The notes: generated by a model from the letters alone, not told the origin. A stretch of DNA of 64,000 bases from Roseovarius sp. (GCF_030373445.1 NZ_JAUCYU010000013.1:62001-126000), one strand, 5' to 3'. Shown: positions 10,436 through 20,524, numbered from the stretch's first letter. Made by a program: numbers and translations.

Positions 10436-11389
10436 ATGAAAGACGCCGCCACGGACCGGGCCAATGACGGCAAGTTCCGCGACCCGCATGTGACAGCCGA
10501 CGGGCAGGCCCGCGCGCATGTGCCGCTGTCCAATCCGCAAACGCTCTGGTTCAACACCGGCACGCTCTGCAACATCACCTGCGTCAACTGCTATATCGAA
10601 AGCTCGCCCGAGAATGACCGGCTGGTCTACATCACCGAGGCCGAGATGCGCGACTACCTCGACCAGCTCGCGGCGCGCAGCTGGCCCGTGCGCGAGATCG
10701 GCTTCACCGGCGGCGAGCCTTTCATGAACCCCGAGATGTGCGCCATGGCCCGCACCGCGCTGGAGCGCGGTTTCGAGGTGCTCATCCTCACCAACGCCAT
10801 GCGGCCGATGATGCGGCCCCGGGTGCAGGACGACCTCCGCACGCTGATCGCGGATTATGGCGACCGCCTCACCCTGCGCATTTCGGTCGATCACTGGTCG
10901 GCCAGCCATCATGACGAGGAACGCGGCCGCGGCGCCTTCGACAAGACGCTCACCGGCATGGCCTGGCTCCGCGACGCGGGCGCCCGAATGGCCGTCGCCG
11001 GCCGCACCCTCTGGCACGAGACCGAGGCAGAGGCCCGCGCCGGCTACCGCGCCCTCTATGCCCGCCACGGCTTCGCCATCGACGCCGACAACCCCGGCGA
11101 AACCGTGCTCTTCCCCGAAATGGACATGACGGTCGAGGTGCCCGAGATCACCACCGCCTGCTGGGGCATCCTCGGCAAGTCGCCCGACGAGGTGATGTGC
11201 GCCTCCTCGCGCATGGTCGTGAAACGCAAGGGCGCGCCCCGCCCCACGGTGCTGTCCTGCACCCTCCTGCCCTACGACCCGCAATTCGAGATGGGCGAAA
11301 CCCTGGAAGAGGCCGAGCGCGACGTCTCCCTCAACCACCCGCACTGCGCCAAGTTCTGCGTCCTCGGCGGCGCCAGCTGCTCGGGCTGA
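10436..11389 (+). CDS. Radical SAM protein of unknown function
   Basis: CNITCVNCY (CxxxCxxC) plus FTGGEPFMN; Cys-rich C terminus HCAKFCVLGGASCSG. Confidence 0.88.
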   Translation: MKDAATDRANDGKFRDPHVTADGQARAHVPLSNPQTLWFNTGTLCNITCVNCYIESSPENDRLVYITEAEMRDYLDQLAARSWPVREIGFTGGEPFMNPEMCAMARTALERGFEVLILTNAMRPMMRPRVQDDLRTLIADYGDRLTLRISVDHWSASHHDEERGRGAFDKTLTGMAWLRDAGARMAVAGRTLWHETEAEARAGYRALYARHGFAIDADNPGETVLFPEMDMTVEVPEITTACWGILGKSPDEVMCASSRMVVKRKGAPRPTVLSCTLLPYDPQFEMGETLEEAERDVSLNHPHCAKFCVLGGASCSG

Positions 11390-11432
11390 GGCGCCCCCTC
11401 GTCCCCACGCCCGAGGCGGCACGCCTCCCTCC

Positions 11433-11470
11433 GCTTCTTCTGGCCAAAAATATCCCCGCCGGAGGCTCCC
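11433..11470 (+). repeat. Intergenic REP-like repeat family 1, copy B (truncated)
   Basis: GCTTCTTCTGGCCAAAAATATCCCCGCCGGAGGCTCCC; identical 24-mer GCTTCTTCTGGCCAAAAATATCCC in copy C. Confidence 0.7.
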
Positions 11471-11544
11471 GAGGTCGCAACCAGACGCGCACGCCCGCCC
11501 GGAAGCGGCTCCAGTGCCACGGACCCCCGTGACGGAGCCCGCAA

Positions 11545-12693
11545 ATGCCCTTCCATTTCGACGACGCCGAATACGCCGCCCGCCGCGCCCGCGCCACGCA
11601 AGCGGTCAACGACGCCGGCCTCGACGCGCTGATCCTCTTCGCGCCGGAAAGCCAGTACTGGATCTGCGGCTACGACACGTTCGGCTTCGCCATGTACCAG
11701 GCCATGGTGCTGACCGCGAAGGGCGAATTGCACCTGATGACCCGGATGCCCGACCGCATCCAGGCCCTGCGCACCTCGGTACTCTCGGAAGACGAAATCC
11801 ATGTCTGGCCGCAATACGAGGGCTCGAACCCCGCCCGGCACCTGAAAGACCTGCTTACAGATCTCGGCGTCGCGGGCGGGCGCCTAGGCTTCGAATCCGA
11901 TACCGCCGGCCTCACCGACCGCAACGGCCAGCTTACCCGCGCCGCGCTGCCAGGCGCCGAGGACCAGTCCGACCTGATCCGCGCCCTGCGCCGGGTCAAG
12001 TCACCGGCCGAGATCGCCATGCATCGCCGGGCCGGGCAACTGGCCGATGACGCGATGTACGCGGGCCTTGCCGAAACCCGCGCGGGCGCCTTCGAGGGCG
12101 ATATCCTCGCCGCCATGCAGGGCGCCGTGTTCCGGGGCGGCGGCGACTATGCCGGCAACGAGTTCATCCTCGGCTCCGGTCCCCAGGCGCTGCTCTGCCG
12201 CTACCATTCCGGCCGACGGCATCTCGACGCGCAGGATCATATGACATGGGAATGGGCCGGCGCCTATGCCCGCTACCACGCCGCCATGATGCGCACCGTG
12301 ATCATCGGCAAACCCAGCGACAAACAGCGCCACATGCACGAGGCCGCGACCGCCGCGCTGGAAGCCTGCGAAGCCGCCATCCGCCCCGGCCGACCGATGA
12401 GCGAGGTCTTCGACGCCCATGCCCGCACCCTCGACGCCTATGGCCTGGGCCACGCCAGGATGCAGGCCTGCGGCTACGGCATGGGCGCGGTCTACAACCC
12501 GATCTGGGTGGATTTCCCCATGTTCTACGAGGGCAACCCGCTTCTCATGCAGGCGGGCCAGGTCTTCTTCCTGCACATGATCCTGATGGATGCCGAGGCG
12601 GGGCTGGCCATGTGCCCCGGCCATTCCGTCCTGGTCACCGAAACCGGCGTCGAACGCCTCTCCGGCCAGCCGCTCGACCTGCTCGTCCGCTAA
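11545..12693 (+). CDS. M24 family metallopeptidase (Xaa-Pro peptidase/creatinase-like)
   Basis: Creatinase-type N domain and pita-bread domain: RVKSPAEIAMHRRAGQLAD, CRYHSGRRHLDAQDHMTWEW, GHSVLVTETGVERLS. Confidence 0.88.
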   Translation: MPFHFDDAEYAARRARATQAVNDAGLDALILFAPESQYWICGYDTFGFAMYQAMVLTAKGELHLMTRMPDRIQALRTSVLSEDEIHVWPQYEGSNPARHLKDLLTDLGVAGGRLGFESDTAGLTDRNGQLTRAALPGAEDQSDLIRALRRVKSPAEIAMHRRAGQLADDAMYAGLAETRAGAFEGDILAAMQGAVFRGGGDYAGNEFILGSGPQALLCRYHSGRRHLDAQDHMTWEWAGAYARYHAAMMRTVIIGKPSDKQRHMHEAATAALEACEAAIRPGRPMSEVFDAHARTLDAYGLGHARMQACGYGMGAVYNPIWVDFPMFYEGNPLLMQAGQVFFLHMILMDAEAGLAMCPGHSVLVTETGVERLSGQPLDLLVR

Positions 12694-12799
12694 TCCGCCC
12701 AAATCGTCACCGCCCCGCATTATCCTGTTGCCAGCGGCCCGGCCTTGCCCGACACTCCGCCGTCGGCCCCTGTCCTCCTGTCCGGATTCCTCCCCCGAA

Positions 12800-14575
12800 A
12801 TGCCATACGACCAGATCTTCGTTCTCGTCCTCCTGGGGCTCGTCTTCGCGGGCTTCATCTTCGAGATCTACCCGCCCGAGGTGACGGCCCTCGCGGCCTC
12901 CGCCATCCTGCTGGCGACGGGCATCCTCAGCACCGATGACTTCCTCACCGTCTTCAGCTCCGGCGCGCCGATCACCATCGCCATGATGTTCATCATCTCC
13001 GCCGCGCTGGAACGCACCGGGGTGCTCTCGCTGTTGGGTGACATCCTCCAGAGACGGGCGCGTGGCTCCCTTTCGCGTGCGGTGATGATCATGATGGGCG
13101 CGGCCATCGCCGCCTCGGCCTTCATGAACAATACGCCCGTCGTGGTCCTTTTGACCCCGGTGATGATCTCGGTCGCCGCCAACGTGGGCGCCGCGCCGTC
13201 CAAGGTGCTGATCCCGCTCTCCTACGCGGCGATCTTCGGCGGCACGCTGACGCTGATCGGCACCTCCACCAACATCCTGATGAGCGACGTGGCGCTCGCC
13301 GCCGGCCAGCCCCGGATCACCATGTTCGAGATGACCCTGCCGGGGCTGATCCTCGCCGGTACGGGCATGATCTACATGCTCTTCGCCGGCCGCTACCTGC
13401 TGCCCGACCGCGCCTCGCTCGCCTCGGTCTTGGGCCAGGAGCGCAAGCGCAAGTTCCTGGCCCGCCTGCTGATTCCCGCGGGCTCTGCCCATGTCGGCAA
13501 GGCCCTGGCCGACCTGCCCTTCAACACCGGCCAGGCCCGCATCCTCGACGTGATCCGCGGCGACCGCTCGCAGCGCACGCAGCTCTCCAACCTCACCCTC
13601 CAGCCCGGCGACCGTGTGGTCATCAAGACCGACGCGGGCGAGCTTCTGGGCCTCAGGGAAGACGGCAGCGTCGCCTTCAACGAGATGCACGACACCGGGT
13701 TCGAACCGGTCACCGCCGAAAGCACCATGATGATGGAAGGCAGCATCGGGCCCAAGTCGATGCTGCGCGGCCGCACGCTGGGCGACCTGCGCCTGCGCCG
13801 CACCTATGGCGTCTACGTCATCGCCGTCCACCGCGACGACCGCAACATCACCGAGAGCACCGACAACCTGCGCCTGCGCTTCGCCGACACGCTGCTGCTG
13901 GAAGGCCCCGCCGACGGGCTGCAAAGGCTGGTGGCCGACGGCGGCATCGTCAACCTTTCCACCCCCTCCGACCGCCCGGTGCGCCGCGCCAAGGCGCCCA
14001 TCGCCATCGGCGCGATCCTCGGCGTCATGGTGCTGGCCTCCTTCGGCATCATGCCCATCGCCGGGCTCGCGGTGATCGGGGCGACGGTGGTGATGCTCAC
14101 CGGCTGCGTCGACCCCGAGGATGCCTTCGACGCCATCGACTGGCGCATCCTGTTCCTGATTTTCGGGATGCTCGGCCTCAGCCAGGGGCTCGACAATACC
14201 GGCGCGGCGGCGACCGTGGTGGAATTCGTGGTCGGGCTGACCGGCGGCTTCGGGCCGATCGCGGCGTTGGCGGCGGTCTATCTCTTCACCAGCCTGCTGA
14301 CCGAGATGATCAGCAACAATGCCGTCGCGGTGCTTGTCGGGCCCATCGTGATCGGCATGGCGGTGCAACTGGGCTACGATCCGCGCCCCTTCATCATGGC
14401 GGTGATGTTCGCAGCCTCGGCCAGCTTCGCCACGCCAATCGGCTACCAGACCAACACCTTCGTCTACGGCGCCGGCGGCTACCGGTTCCGCGACTTCGTG
14501 GTGGTCGGCATGCCGCTCAACCTGCTCTTCGCGGTGGTGGCGGTGCTGGTGATCCCGTGGTTCTTCCCGTTCTGA
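12800..14575 (+). CDS. SLC13 family permease with TrkA-C (RCK_C) domains
   Basis: MPYDQIFVLVLLGLVFAGFIFEIYPPEVTAL..., FMNNTPVVVLLTPVMISVA, TLIGTSTNILMSDV, TEMISNNAVAVLVGPI, central RCK_C-like regions. Confidence 0.9.
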   Translation: MPYDQIFVLVLLGLVFAGFIFEIYPPEVTALAASAILLATGILSTDDFLTVFSSGAPITIAMMFIISAALERTGVLSLLGDILQRRARGSLSRAVMIMMGAAIAASAFMNNTPVVVLLTPVMISVAANVGAAPSKVLIPLSYAAIFGGTLTLIGTSTNILMSDVALAAGQPRITMFEMTLPGLILAGTGMIYMLFAGRYLLPDRASLASVLGQERKRKFLARLLIPAGSAHVGKALADLPFNTGQARILDVIRGDRSQRTQLSNLTLQPGDRVVIKTDAGELLGLREDGSVAFNEMHDTGFEPVTAESTMMMEGSIGPKSMLRGRTLGDLRLRRTYGVYVIAVHRDDRNITESTDNLRLRFADTLLLEGPADGLQRLVADGGIVNLSTPSDRPVRRAKAPIAIGAILGVMVLASFGIMPIAGLAVIGATVVMLTGCVDPEDAFDAIDWRILFLIFGMLGLSQGLDNTGAAATVVEFVVGLTGGFGPIAALAAVYLFTSLLTEMISNNAVAVLVGPIVIGMAVQLGYDPRPFIMAVMFAASASFATPIGYQTNTFVYGAGGYRFRDFVVVGMPLNLLFAVVAVLVIPWFFPF

Positions 14576-14639
14576 GGCACGGCAGGCGCGGGATCCCCCC
14601 GCGCTTGCCCGGCCCCGTTCCGCACCCCATATTCGGACC

Positions 14640-15323
14640 ATGCTGAAGTTCACCCCGATCCTGCTGGCGATTCTCTATGCCGTGGCGATGTACCGCTTCT
14701 CGGTCTGGCGCACCCGGCGCGAGCTTGACGCGCGCTCGTCCGAGCTGGCCGACCCGCGCCTGAAGAAGCTTACCGACCGGCTGGCCGCCGCGCTCGACCT
14801 GCCGCGCATCAAGGTCCATATCTACGAGATCGACCCGGTCAACGGGCTGGCTGCACCTGACGGGCGGATCTTCATAACCCGCGGATTCTACAGGAAATTC
14901 CAGAATGGCGAGCTTTCGGCCGAGGAGATGACAAGCGTCATCGCGCACGAGCTGGGCCACGTGGCGCTCGGCCATTCCCGCCGGCGGATGATCGACTTTT
15001 CCGGTCAGAACGCGCTCCGCACGGCGCTGGCCATGATCCTGTCGCGCTTCCTGCCCGGCATCGGCGCCATGATCGCCAGCGGCCTGACCACCCTGCTCGC
15101 CGCCCGCCTGTCGCGCAGCGACGAGTACGAGGCCGACGAATACGCCGCCGCCCTGCTGACCAAGGCCGGCATCGGCACCGCGCCGCAAAAGGCGCTCTTC
15201 ACCAAGCTCGAGGAGCTCACCCAGTCCCGCTCCGGCGCCATGCCGGCCTGGCTGATGAGCCACCCGAAAACCGGCGAACGCATCGCCGCGATCGAGAAGC
15301 TCGAAGCGAAGTGGGCCCGGTAA
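14640..15323 (+). CDS. M48 family zinc metalloprotease
   Basis: HELGH motif (VIAHELGHVALGHSRR), DEYEADEYAAALL. Confidence 0.9.
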   Translation: MLKFTPILLAILYAVAMYRFSVWRTRRELDARSSELADPRLKKLTDRLAAALDLPRIKVHIYEIDPVNGLAAPDGRIFITRGFYRKFQNGELSAEEMTSVIAHELGHVALGHSRRRMIDFSGQNALRTALAMILSRFLPGIGAMIASGLTTLLAARLSRSDEYEADEYAAALLTKAGIGTAPQKALFTKLEELTQSRSGAMPAWLMSHPKTGERIAAIEKLEAKWAR

Positions 15324-15459
15324 CCGACAGCCATCCCGCCCCACCGTAGCCCGTTGCCGGAATCTCGGCCCCCTATGACCGCCCTTCCGCCACAAACCGA
15401 TCATAATTCGGCACGATCCCGCATGTATTGAAGGCCCGGGGGGCCCAAAGAGGACCAAC

Positions 15460-17667
15460 ATGCAGGTATCCGATACGCCGGCCGCGGGCGTCTCGACACG
15501 CGTCGCACCGGCCATATTCATCGCCACGATGTTTCTCAGCGCCTCGCTGCTGTTCTTCGTGCAGCCGCTCTTCGCACGCCTCGTGCTGCCCCATGTGGGC
15601 GGCTCGCCCGCCGTCTGGACGACGGCGATGCTGTTCTTCCAGACCGTGCTGATCGCCGGATACCTCTATGCCCACCTGCTGACCCGCGCGCTGCCCGTGC
15701 GCGGCCAGGTGCTGGTGCACCTGGGCCTCTGGGCGGCGGCGCTGCTCAGCCTGCCGCTGGGCGTGCCCGAAGGCTGGCAACTGAACCCCGAAGGCTCGAC
15801 CGCGTGGCAGACGCTGCTCCTCTTCGCGGCAGGCGTCGGCCTGCCCTTCCTCGCCCTTTCGGCCAACGCGCCGCTGATCCAGTTCTGGTACAGCCGCAGC
15901 GGCGGGCCGTCGGCGCATGATCCCTATTTCCTCTACGGGGCGTCCAACCTCGGCTCGCTGATCGCCCTGCTCGCCTTCCCGCTGGCCGCCGAGCCGATCT
16001 TCGGCGCCGGCAGCATCGGGCTTGGCTGGGCGGCGGGCTTCGTGGCCCTGGGCGGCGCGTTGGCCCTGAGCGCTCATTTCAGTCATGGCCCTGCCGCAGC
16101 CGCCCCGACGCAGCGCGGGACCGCCGCGGACCGTCCGACCGCCTCGAACTACCTCCTCTGGGGCTTCCTCGCCTTCATCCCCTCCTCGCTCATGCTGTCG
16201 GTCACGCTCAAGATCAGCATCGACATGGGCTCCTTCCCGCTGGTCTGGGTCGTGCCCCTCGCGCTCTACCTGCTGAGCTTCGTGCTGGCCTTCTCCAACC
16301 GCCGCCTCGTCTCCGACCGGTCGCTGAAGATCATCTCCGCGCTGGCGCTCGCCGTGCTGAGCCTCTTCGTCTTCGGCCTCCACGGCAACTACCTCGACTG
16401 GGCGTCGGTCGGCATCCTGCTCCTCTGCTTCTTCTGCATCGCGCTCTTCGCCCACCGCCGGCTCTATGCCGCGCGGCCCGCGGGCCACAACCTGACCGGC
16501 TTCTACCTGACCATGTCGGTGGGCGGCGCGCTGGGCGGCCTCTTCAACTCGATCCTCGCTCCCGCCATCTTCCCCGGCCTGCAGGAGGCCGTGATCACGG
16601 CTCTGCTCGCCGTGCTGCTCTTCCTGCCCTTCGGCCGCAACCTGCGCGAGACGGTCACCAGCCTCAGCCGCGGCGCACTGATCGGCTTCGTGGTCTCCGT
16701 CCCGGCCCTGCTCACCGGCCTGACACCGTCGGGCGACGGGCACTGGACGGCGGTGCTGCTCATCCTGCTGATCGGCGGCGTGCTCTGCCTCGCGTGGCTC
16801 CGCCGCTCCCCGCTGGGGGCCTTCGCGGCGGGCATCGTGCTGCTTCTGGTCGGCACGCTCTTCGTCCCCGACCACGCCCTCTGGCGCGACCGCAGCTTCT
16901 TCGGCACCCACGTGATCACCGAAGGGGACGGCCTGCGCATCTACGGCAACGGCACAACTGTGCACGGTGCCCAGCGCATCGCCGACGACACCGCCGCCCG
17001 GCCCGAGCCGCTCTACTACTACCACCGCAACGGCCCGCTGGGCCAGGTGATGAGCTCTGCCCGGGGCCGCACCGCCGGCACCGTCGGCGTGGTGGGCCTC
17101 GGCGTGGGCTCGCTCGCCTGCTACAGCCAGCCGGGCCAGAACTGGCATTTCTACGAGATCGACCCCCTCGTCGACCGGATCGCCCGTTCGCCCGAGCATT
17201 TCCGCTTCCTCTCGGCCTGCACGCCCGAGGCGCCCACCCACATGGGCGACGGCCGCATGATGCTCGACCGCCAGCGCGATTTGCGCTTCGACATCCTCGT
17301 GATCGACGCCTACAGTTCCGACGCCGTGCCGGTGCACCTGACCACTAACGAGGCGATGCAGCTCTACCTCGACCGGCTCTCGCCCGGCGGGCTCCTGCTC
17401 TACCATATCTCGAACCGCTACTACGACATCGACCTGCCGCTCGCCCGCTCGGCCGCCGATCTGGGCCTCGCGGCCCGGGTGCAGCACTACAAGGGCAACG
17501 CCAGGAAAGACCCCGGCGACAGCCCGTCGAGCGTGGTCATGCTGGCCCGCGACCCGGCCGCCTTTGGCGAGATGTCCGCCGATCCCCGCTGGAGAGTGCT
17601 GGAAAGCGACGGCGGGCGGGTCTGGACGGACGATTACGCCAACCTGATCTCGATCATGAAACGGTAA
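15460..17667 (+). CDS. Fused MFS-like membrane / spermidine synthase-like protein
   Basis: N-terminal multi-TM FLSASLLFFVQPLFARLVLPHVGGSPAVWTTAMLFFQ; C-terminal GVVGLGVGSLACYSQPGQNWHFYEIDP...DILVIDAYSSDAVPVHL methyltransferase-fold region. Confidence 0.87.
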   Translation: MQVSDTPAAGVSTRVAPAIFIATMFLSASLLFFVQPLFARLVLPHVGGSPAVWTTAMLFFQTVLIAGYLYAHLLTRALPVRGQVLVHLGLWAAALLSLPLGVPEGWQLNPEGSTAWQTLLLFAAGVGLPFLALSANAPLIQFWYSRSGGPSAHDPYFLYGASNLGSLIALLAFPLAAEPIFGAGSIGLGWAAGFVALGGALALSAHFSHGPAAAAPTQRGTAADRPTASNYLLWGFLAFIPSSLMLSVTLKISIDMGSFPLVWVVPLALYLLSFVLAFSNRRLVSDRSLKIISALALAVLSLFVFGLHGNYLDWASVGILLLCFFCIALFAHRRLYAARPAGHNLTGFYLTMSVGGALGGLFNSILAPAIFPGLQEAVITALLAVLLFLPFGRNLRETVTSLSRGALIGFVVSVPALLTGLTPSGDGHWTAVLLILLIGGVLCLAWLRRSPLGAFAAGIVLLLVGTLFVPDHALWRDRSFFGTHVITEGDGLRIYGNGTTVHGAQRIADDTAARPEPLYYYHRNGPLGQVMSSARGRTAGTVGVVGLGVGSLACYSQPGQNWHFYEIDPLVDRIARSPEHFRFLSACTPEAPTHMGDGRMMLDRQRDLRFDILVIDAYSSDAVPVHLTTNEAMQLYLDRLSPGGLLLYHISNRYYDIDLPLARSAADLGLAARVQHYKGNARKDPGDSPSSVVMLARDPAAFGEMSADPRWRVLESDGGRVWTDDYANLISIMKR

Positions 17668-18199
17668 GCGCCTTGCCCAGCCGCGGCAGCTTCGCCTTCT
17701 TCAGAAGCTGCCGCATCTCCCAGGTGTCGCCCGAAAGCCGGTTCGCATCGGCCAGCACGCTTTCCGCCGCCTCTTCCACCAATTCCGGCCCGGCCTTCCA
17801 CAGCCCCAGCAGGAACCCGTCCGGATCGGCCCGTGCCACGCCTTCCTCTGCCAGAACATTGCGCGGGAAATCCTTGACGTTCAGCGTCAGGATCAGGTCC
17901 GCCGACCCCGCCACCGCCGCCGCCAGCACGTGAACATCCGCGGGGTCAGGCAGCCACAGCCGGCTCTCCAGCGACGGCGGCCAGCTCACTTCGGCCTCGG
18001 GCCAGTCCACCGACAAAAGCGCCGCCTCCGCCCCGGCCTGTGCCACGCCGTCTGGCCCAAGCTTCGCGGCCGCCCGCTGCCATTCCTCGATGATCCGCGC
18101 CGACCAGAGCGGCGTGTACGCCCCCCGCTCGGCGACCCGAAGAAGCATCTGCCGCATCACCGTGGGATAGATCACGCAAGTATCGAGAAGCGCCCTCAC
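17654..18199 (-). CDS. PIN domain protein (VapC-like fold)
   Basis: VRALLDTCVIYPTVMRQML...DPADVHVLAAAVAGSADLILTLNVKDFP; GTG start at 18199 overlaps the upstream stop (GTGA). Confidence 0.8.
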   Translation of the reverse strand: MRALLDTCVIYPTVMRQMLLRVAERGAYTPLWSARIIEEWQRAAAKLGPDGVAQAGAEAALLSVDWPEAEVSWPPSLESRLWLPDPADVHVLAAAVAGSADLILTLNVKDFPRNVLAEEGVARADPDGFLLGLWKAGPELVEEAAESVLADANRLSGDTWEMRQLLKKAKLPRLGKALTVS

Positions 18200-19392
18200 A
18201 GCCGGAAGAACAGCGCCTTCAGATACGCCGTCTCCGCCAGGTTGGGATGCTGCGGATGGTCCGGCCCCGCAAAGCCGGTGTAAATCAGCGGCCCCGCACG
18301 CCCGGCCCGCCCGATCCCCCGCAAACAGGCCGACCGAAACTTCGCCAGGTCCGCCGCATGCGAACAGGAACACAAAGCCAGTATCCCGCCCTCTTCCACC
18401 AGCGGCGCCGCAAGCCGGGCCACCCGCTCATAGGCCCGCAACCCCGCCTCCAACGCCTGTTTCGACGGCGCAAAGGCCGGCGGGTCGCAGATCACCATGT
18501 CGAACCGCGCGCCCTCCTCGGCCAGCGCGGCCAGCGCCTCGAACGCATCCGCCTTCCGGGTCTCGAACCGGTCGCCAGCGCCCATCCTCCCGGCCCCGTC
18601 GCGCGCCAGCTCCAGCGCCGGCTCCGAGCCGTCCACCGCCAGCGCGCTCTCCGCCCCCGCCGCCAGCGCCGCCAACGAAAACCCGCCCACATGGGCAAAC
18701 ACGTCCAGCACCCGCGCGCCCTTCGCCATCTGTGCCGCGAACGCATGGTTCGGCCGCTGGTCATAGAACAGCCCCGTCTTCTGCCCGCCCGTCAGGTCGG
18801 CCATGTAGATCGCCCCGTTCATCGGCACCTCGACCGGCCCTTCCGGCGCCGCGCCTTCCAGAACCGCGCTCACGTCGTCGAGCCCTTCCAGCCCCCGCGC
18901 CCGGCCCCCGGCATTCTTGAGAACCGTCGTCACCCCGGTGACCTCGCGCAGCGCCGCCACCAGTTCCGGCAACAGCCCCTCCGCCCAGGCCGCGTTCGGC
19001 TGGATCACGGCCACATCCCCGAACCGGTCGATCACCACGCCCGGTAGCCCGTCACCCTCGGCATGGATCAGCCGGTAGAACGGCGCATCGTAGAGCTTAG
19101 CCCGCAAGGCCAGCGCCGCCGTCAGCCGCCGGCGCAGCCAGTCCGCGCCGATCTCCGCCCCGGTATCGAGGTCCAGCACCCGCGCCATGATCCGAGAATT
19201 GGGGTTCACCGCCACCAGCGCCAGCGGCTCGCGCCCGGCATCCTCCAGCACGGCAATGCTGCCCGGCGCAATCGCCTTCGTGCGGCGGTCGGTCACGAGT
19301 TCGTTGTCGAACACCCATGGCGCCCCATGCCGGATGGCGCGGGCATTGGCCTTGGGTTTCAGGCGGATCACGGGCAAAGGGGACGGCGTCAT
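18196..19392 (-). CDS. Class I SAM-dependent rRNA methyltransferase, RlmI-like
   Basis: PUA-like N terminus HGAPWVFDNELV; LTGGQKTGLFYDQRPNHAF; ICDPPAFAPSKQALEAGLRAYERVARLAAPLVEEGGILALCSCSH. Confidence 0.9.
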   Translation of the reverse strand: MTPSPLPVIRLKPKANARAIRHGAPWVFDNELVTDRRTKAIAPGSIAVLEDAGREPLALVAVNPNSRIMARVLDLDTGAEIGADWLRRRLTAALALRAKLYDAPFYRLIHAEGDGLPGVVIDRFGDVAVIQPNAAWAEGLLPELVAALREVTGVTTVLKNAGGRARGLEGLDDVSAVLEGAAPEGPVEVPMNGAIYMADLTGGQKTGLFYDQRPNHAFAAQMAKGARVLDVFAHVGGFSLAALAAGAESALAVDGSEPALELARDGAGRMGAGDRFETRKADAFEALAALAEEGARFDMVICDPPAFAPSKQALEAGLRAYERVARLAAPLVEEGGILALCSCSHAADLAKFRSACLRGIGRAGRAGPLIYTGFAGPDHPQHPNLAETAYLKALFFRL

Positions 19393-19436
19393 GCCGTCCC
19401 CTTAAGCCCTTTCCGGCGCCTGGGAAAGATCAGAAG

Positions 19437-20078
19437 TCAGTCGAACGCGCTCATCAGCCCCAGCCGCTCGGTCTCGTAATGGGCCGGATCGGTCAGCTGC
19501 TGCCGGATCACCCCGGCCAGGTGATCGGTAATCCGCACCTTCTGGGTCTTCCCGGCCCTCTCGGCCGCCTTCGCGGCCTTGCCGCCGAATCCCTTGAAAT
19601 CGGCCTTCACGAACCTCGGCGCGTTCAGGGCCGCGCCAGTCTCCGGGTCGCGATACTGCATCGTGAACTGCAGCGCATGCACGCCGCCCACGGTGTTCCG
19701 CGTCTTCTCGGTCAGCGCATGGAACCGCGTCACCTCGATGTCCAGCACGACCGGCCGTCCCTCGCCCTCGACCGCGCGCACGCCCTTCAGCATGGCGGCC
19801 TCGACGATGGCCTGAACCTGCGCATGGCGATCGCCCGGCGGGTCTTCGCGCCACACGATATCGCCGCCCGGGTAGAACCGGTTCGCCTCCGACACGTCCA
19901 GCGTCCGCGGCACGCTGACCATGACGGCGGTCACCTTCACCGCTTCCGCCACAGGGGCAACCCGTGGCGTCGCGAAGTCCGCCGGCGCGTTGCGCGTCGC
20001 CGTCTCCATCGGCGCCCCGCCACAGGCCGACAACGCCAAGCTCGCCGTCACGGCCGCGATAATCCCTGATCTTTTCAT
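19437..20078 (-). CDS. Putative lipoprotein of unknown function (DUF6778-like)
   Basis: MKRSGIIAAVTASLALSACGG lipobox. Confidence 0.65.
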   Translation of the reverse strand: MKRSGIIAAVTASLALSACGGAPMETATRNAPADFATPRVAPVAEAVKVTAVMVSVPRTLDVSEANRFYPGGDIVWREDPPGDRHAQVQAIVEAAMLKGVRAVEGEGRPVVLDIEVTRFHALTEKTRNTVGGVHALQFTMQYRDPETGAALNAPRFVKADFKGFGGKAAKAAERAGKTQKVRITDHLAGVIRQQLTDPAHYETERLGLMSAFD

Positions 20079-20248
20079 CCTGTCCTCCAGTCGGCCGCGT
20101 CCGGGATGTCTCGCCGGTCTCCCCGGTCTTCTCCGCACGCAGGCCTTGCTCGTTTTGCCTGGAATTCAGGATGTCGTTGAAATCGGGCGCATTTGGGACC
20201 AAAGCGGACCTTTACCAAGACCCTGCGCACGTCAAGCGGGTGCCCCGC

Positions 20249-20524
20249 TCAGTCCCGTTCCCGAGACCGCCACCCCCCGCGCCGCCGTGGCTTTGCCGCG
20301 GTCTCCAGCCCCTGCCGCAGCACCGTGGTCATTGGGTGGTCGGGAAACTCCGCCTCCCGCCGCGCAAGATGCGTCTCGATCGCCTCTCGCGTCTCCTGCC
20401 CCTCGGGCAGCGACAGCGCCCAGTCCAGGAAGACCGACCGGCACTCGCCTTCCGTGATCCCCTCGATACGATAGGATTCCCGGATCAGCCCCTTCGGGTC
20501 CAGCGGGTCACGCTCCCTGCTCAT
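20249..20524 (-). CDS. Conserved small protein of unknown function, translationally coupled to glnE
   Basis: MSRERDPLDPKGLIRESYRIEGITEGECRSVFLDWALSLPEGQ...; ATG at 20524 overlaps the glnE stop (ATGA). Confidence 0.75.
   Translation of the reverse strand: MSRERDPLDPKGLIRESYRIEGITEGECRSVFLDWALSLPEGQETREAIETHLARREAEFPDHPMTTVLRQGLETAAKPRRRGGWRSRERD

Noticed and set aside
12707-14653. 648-aa minus-strand ORF opposite the SLC13 permease
   Set aside because: H/G/E/R-rich antisense frame with no recognisable domain.
15373-17487. 704-aa minus-strand ORF
   Set aside because: Shadow of the spermidine-synthase-like gene.
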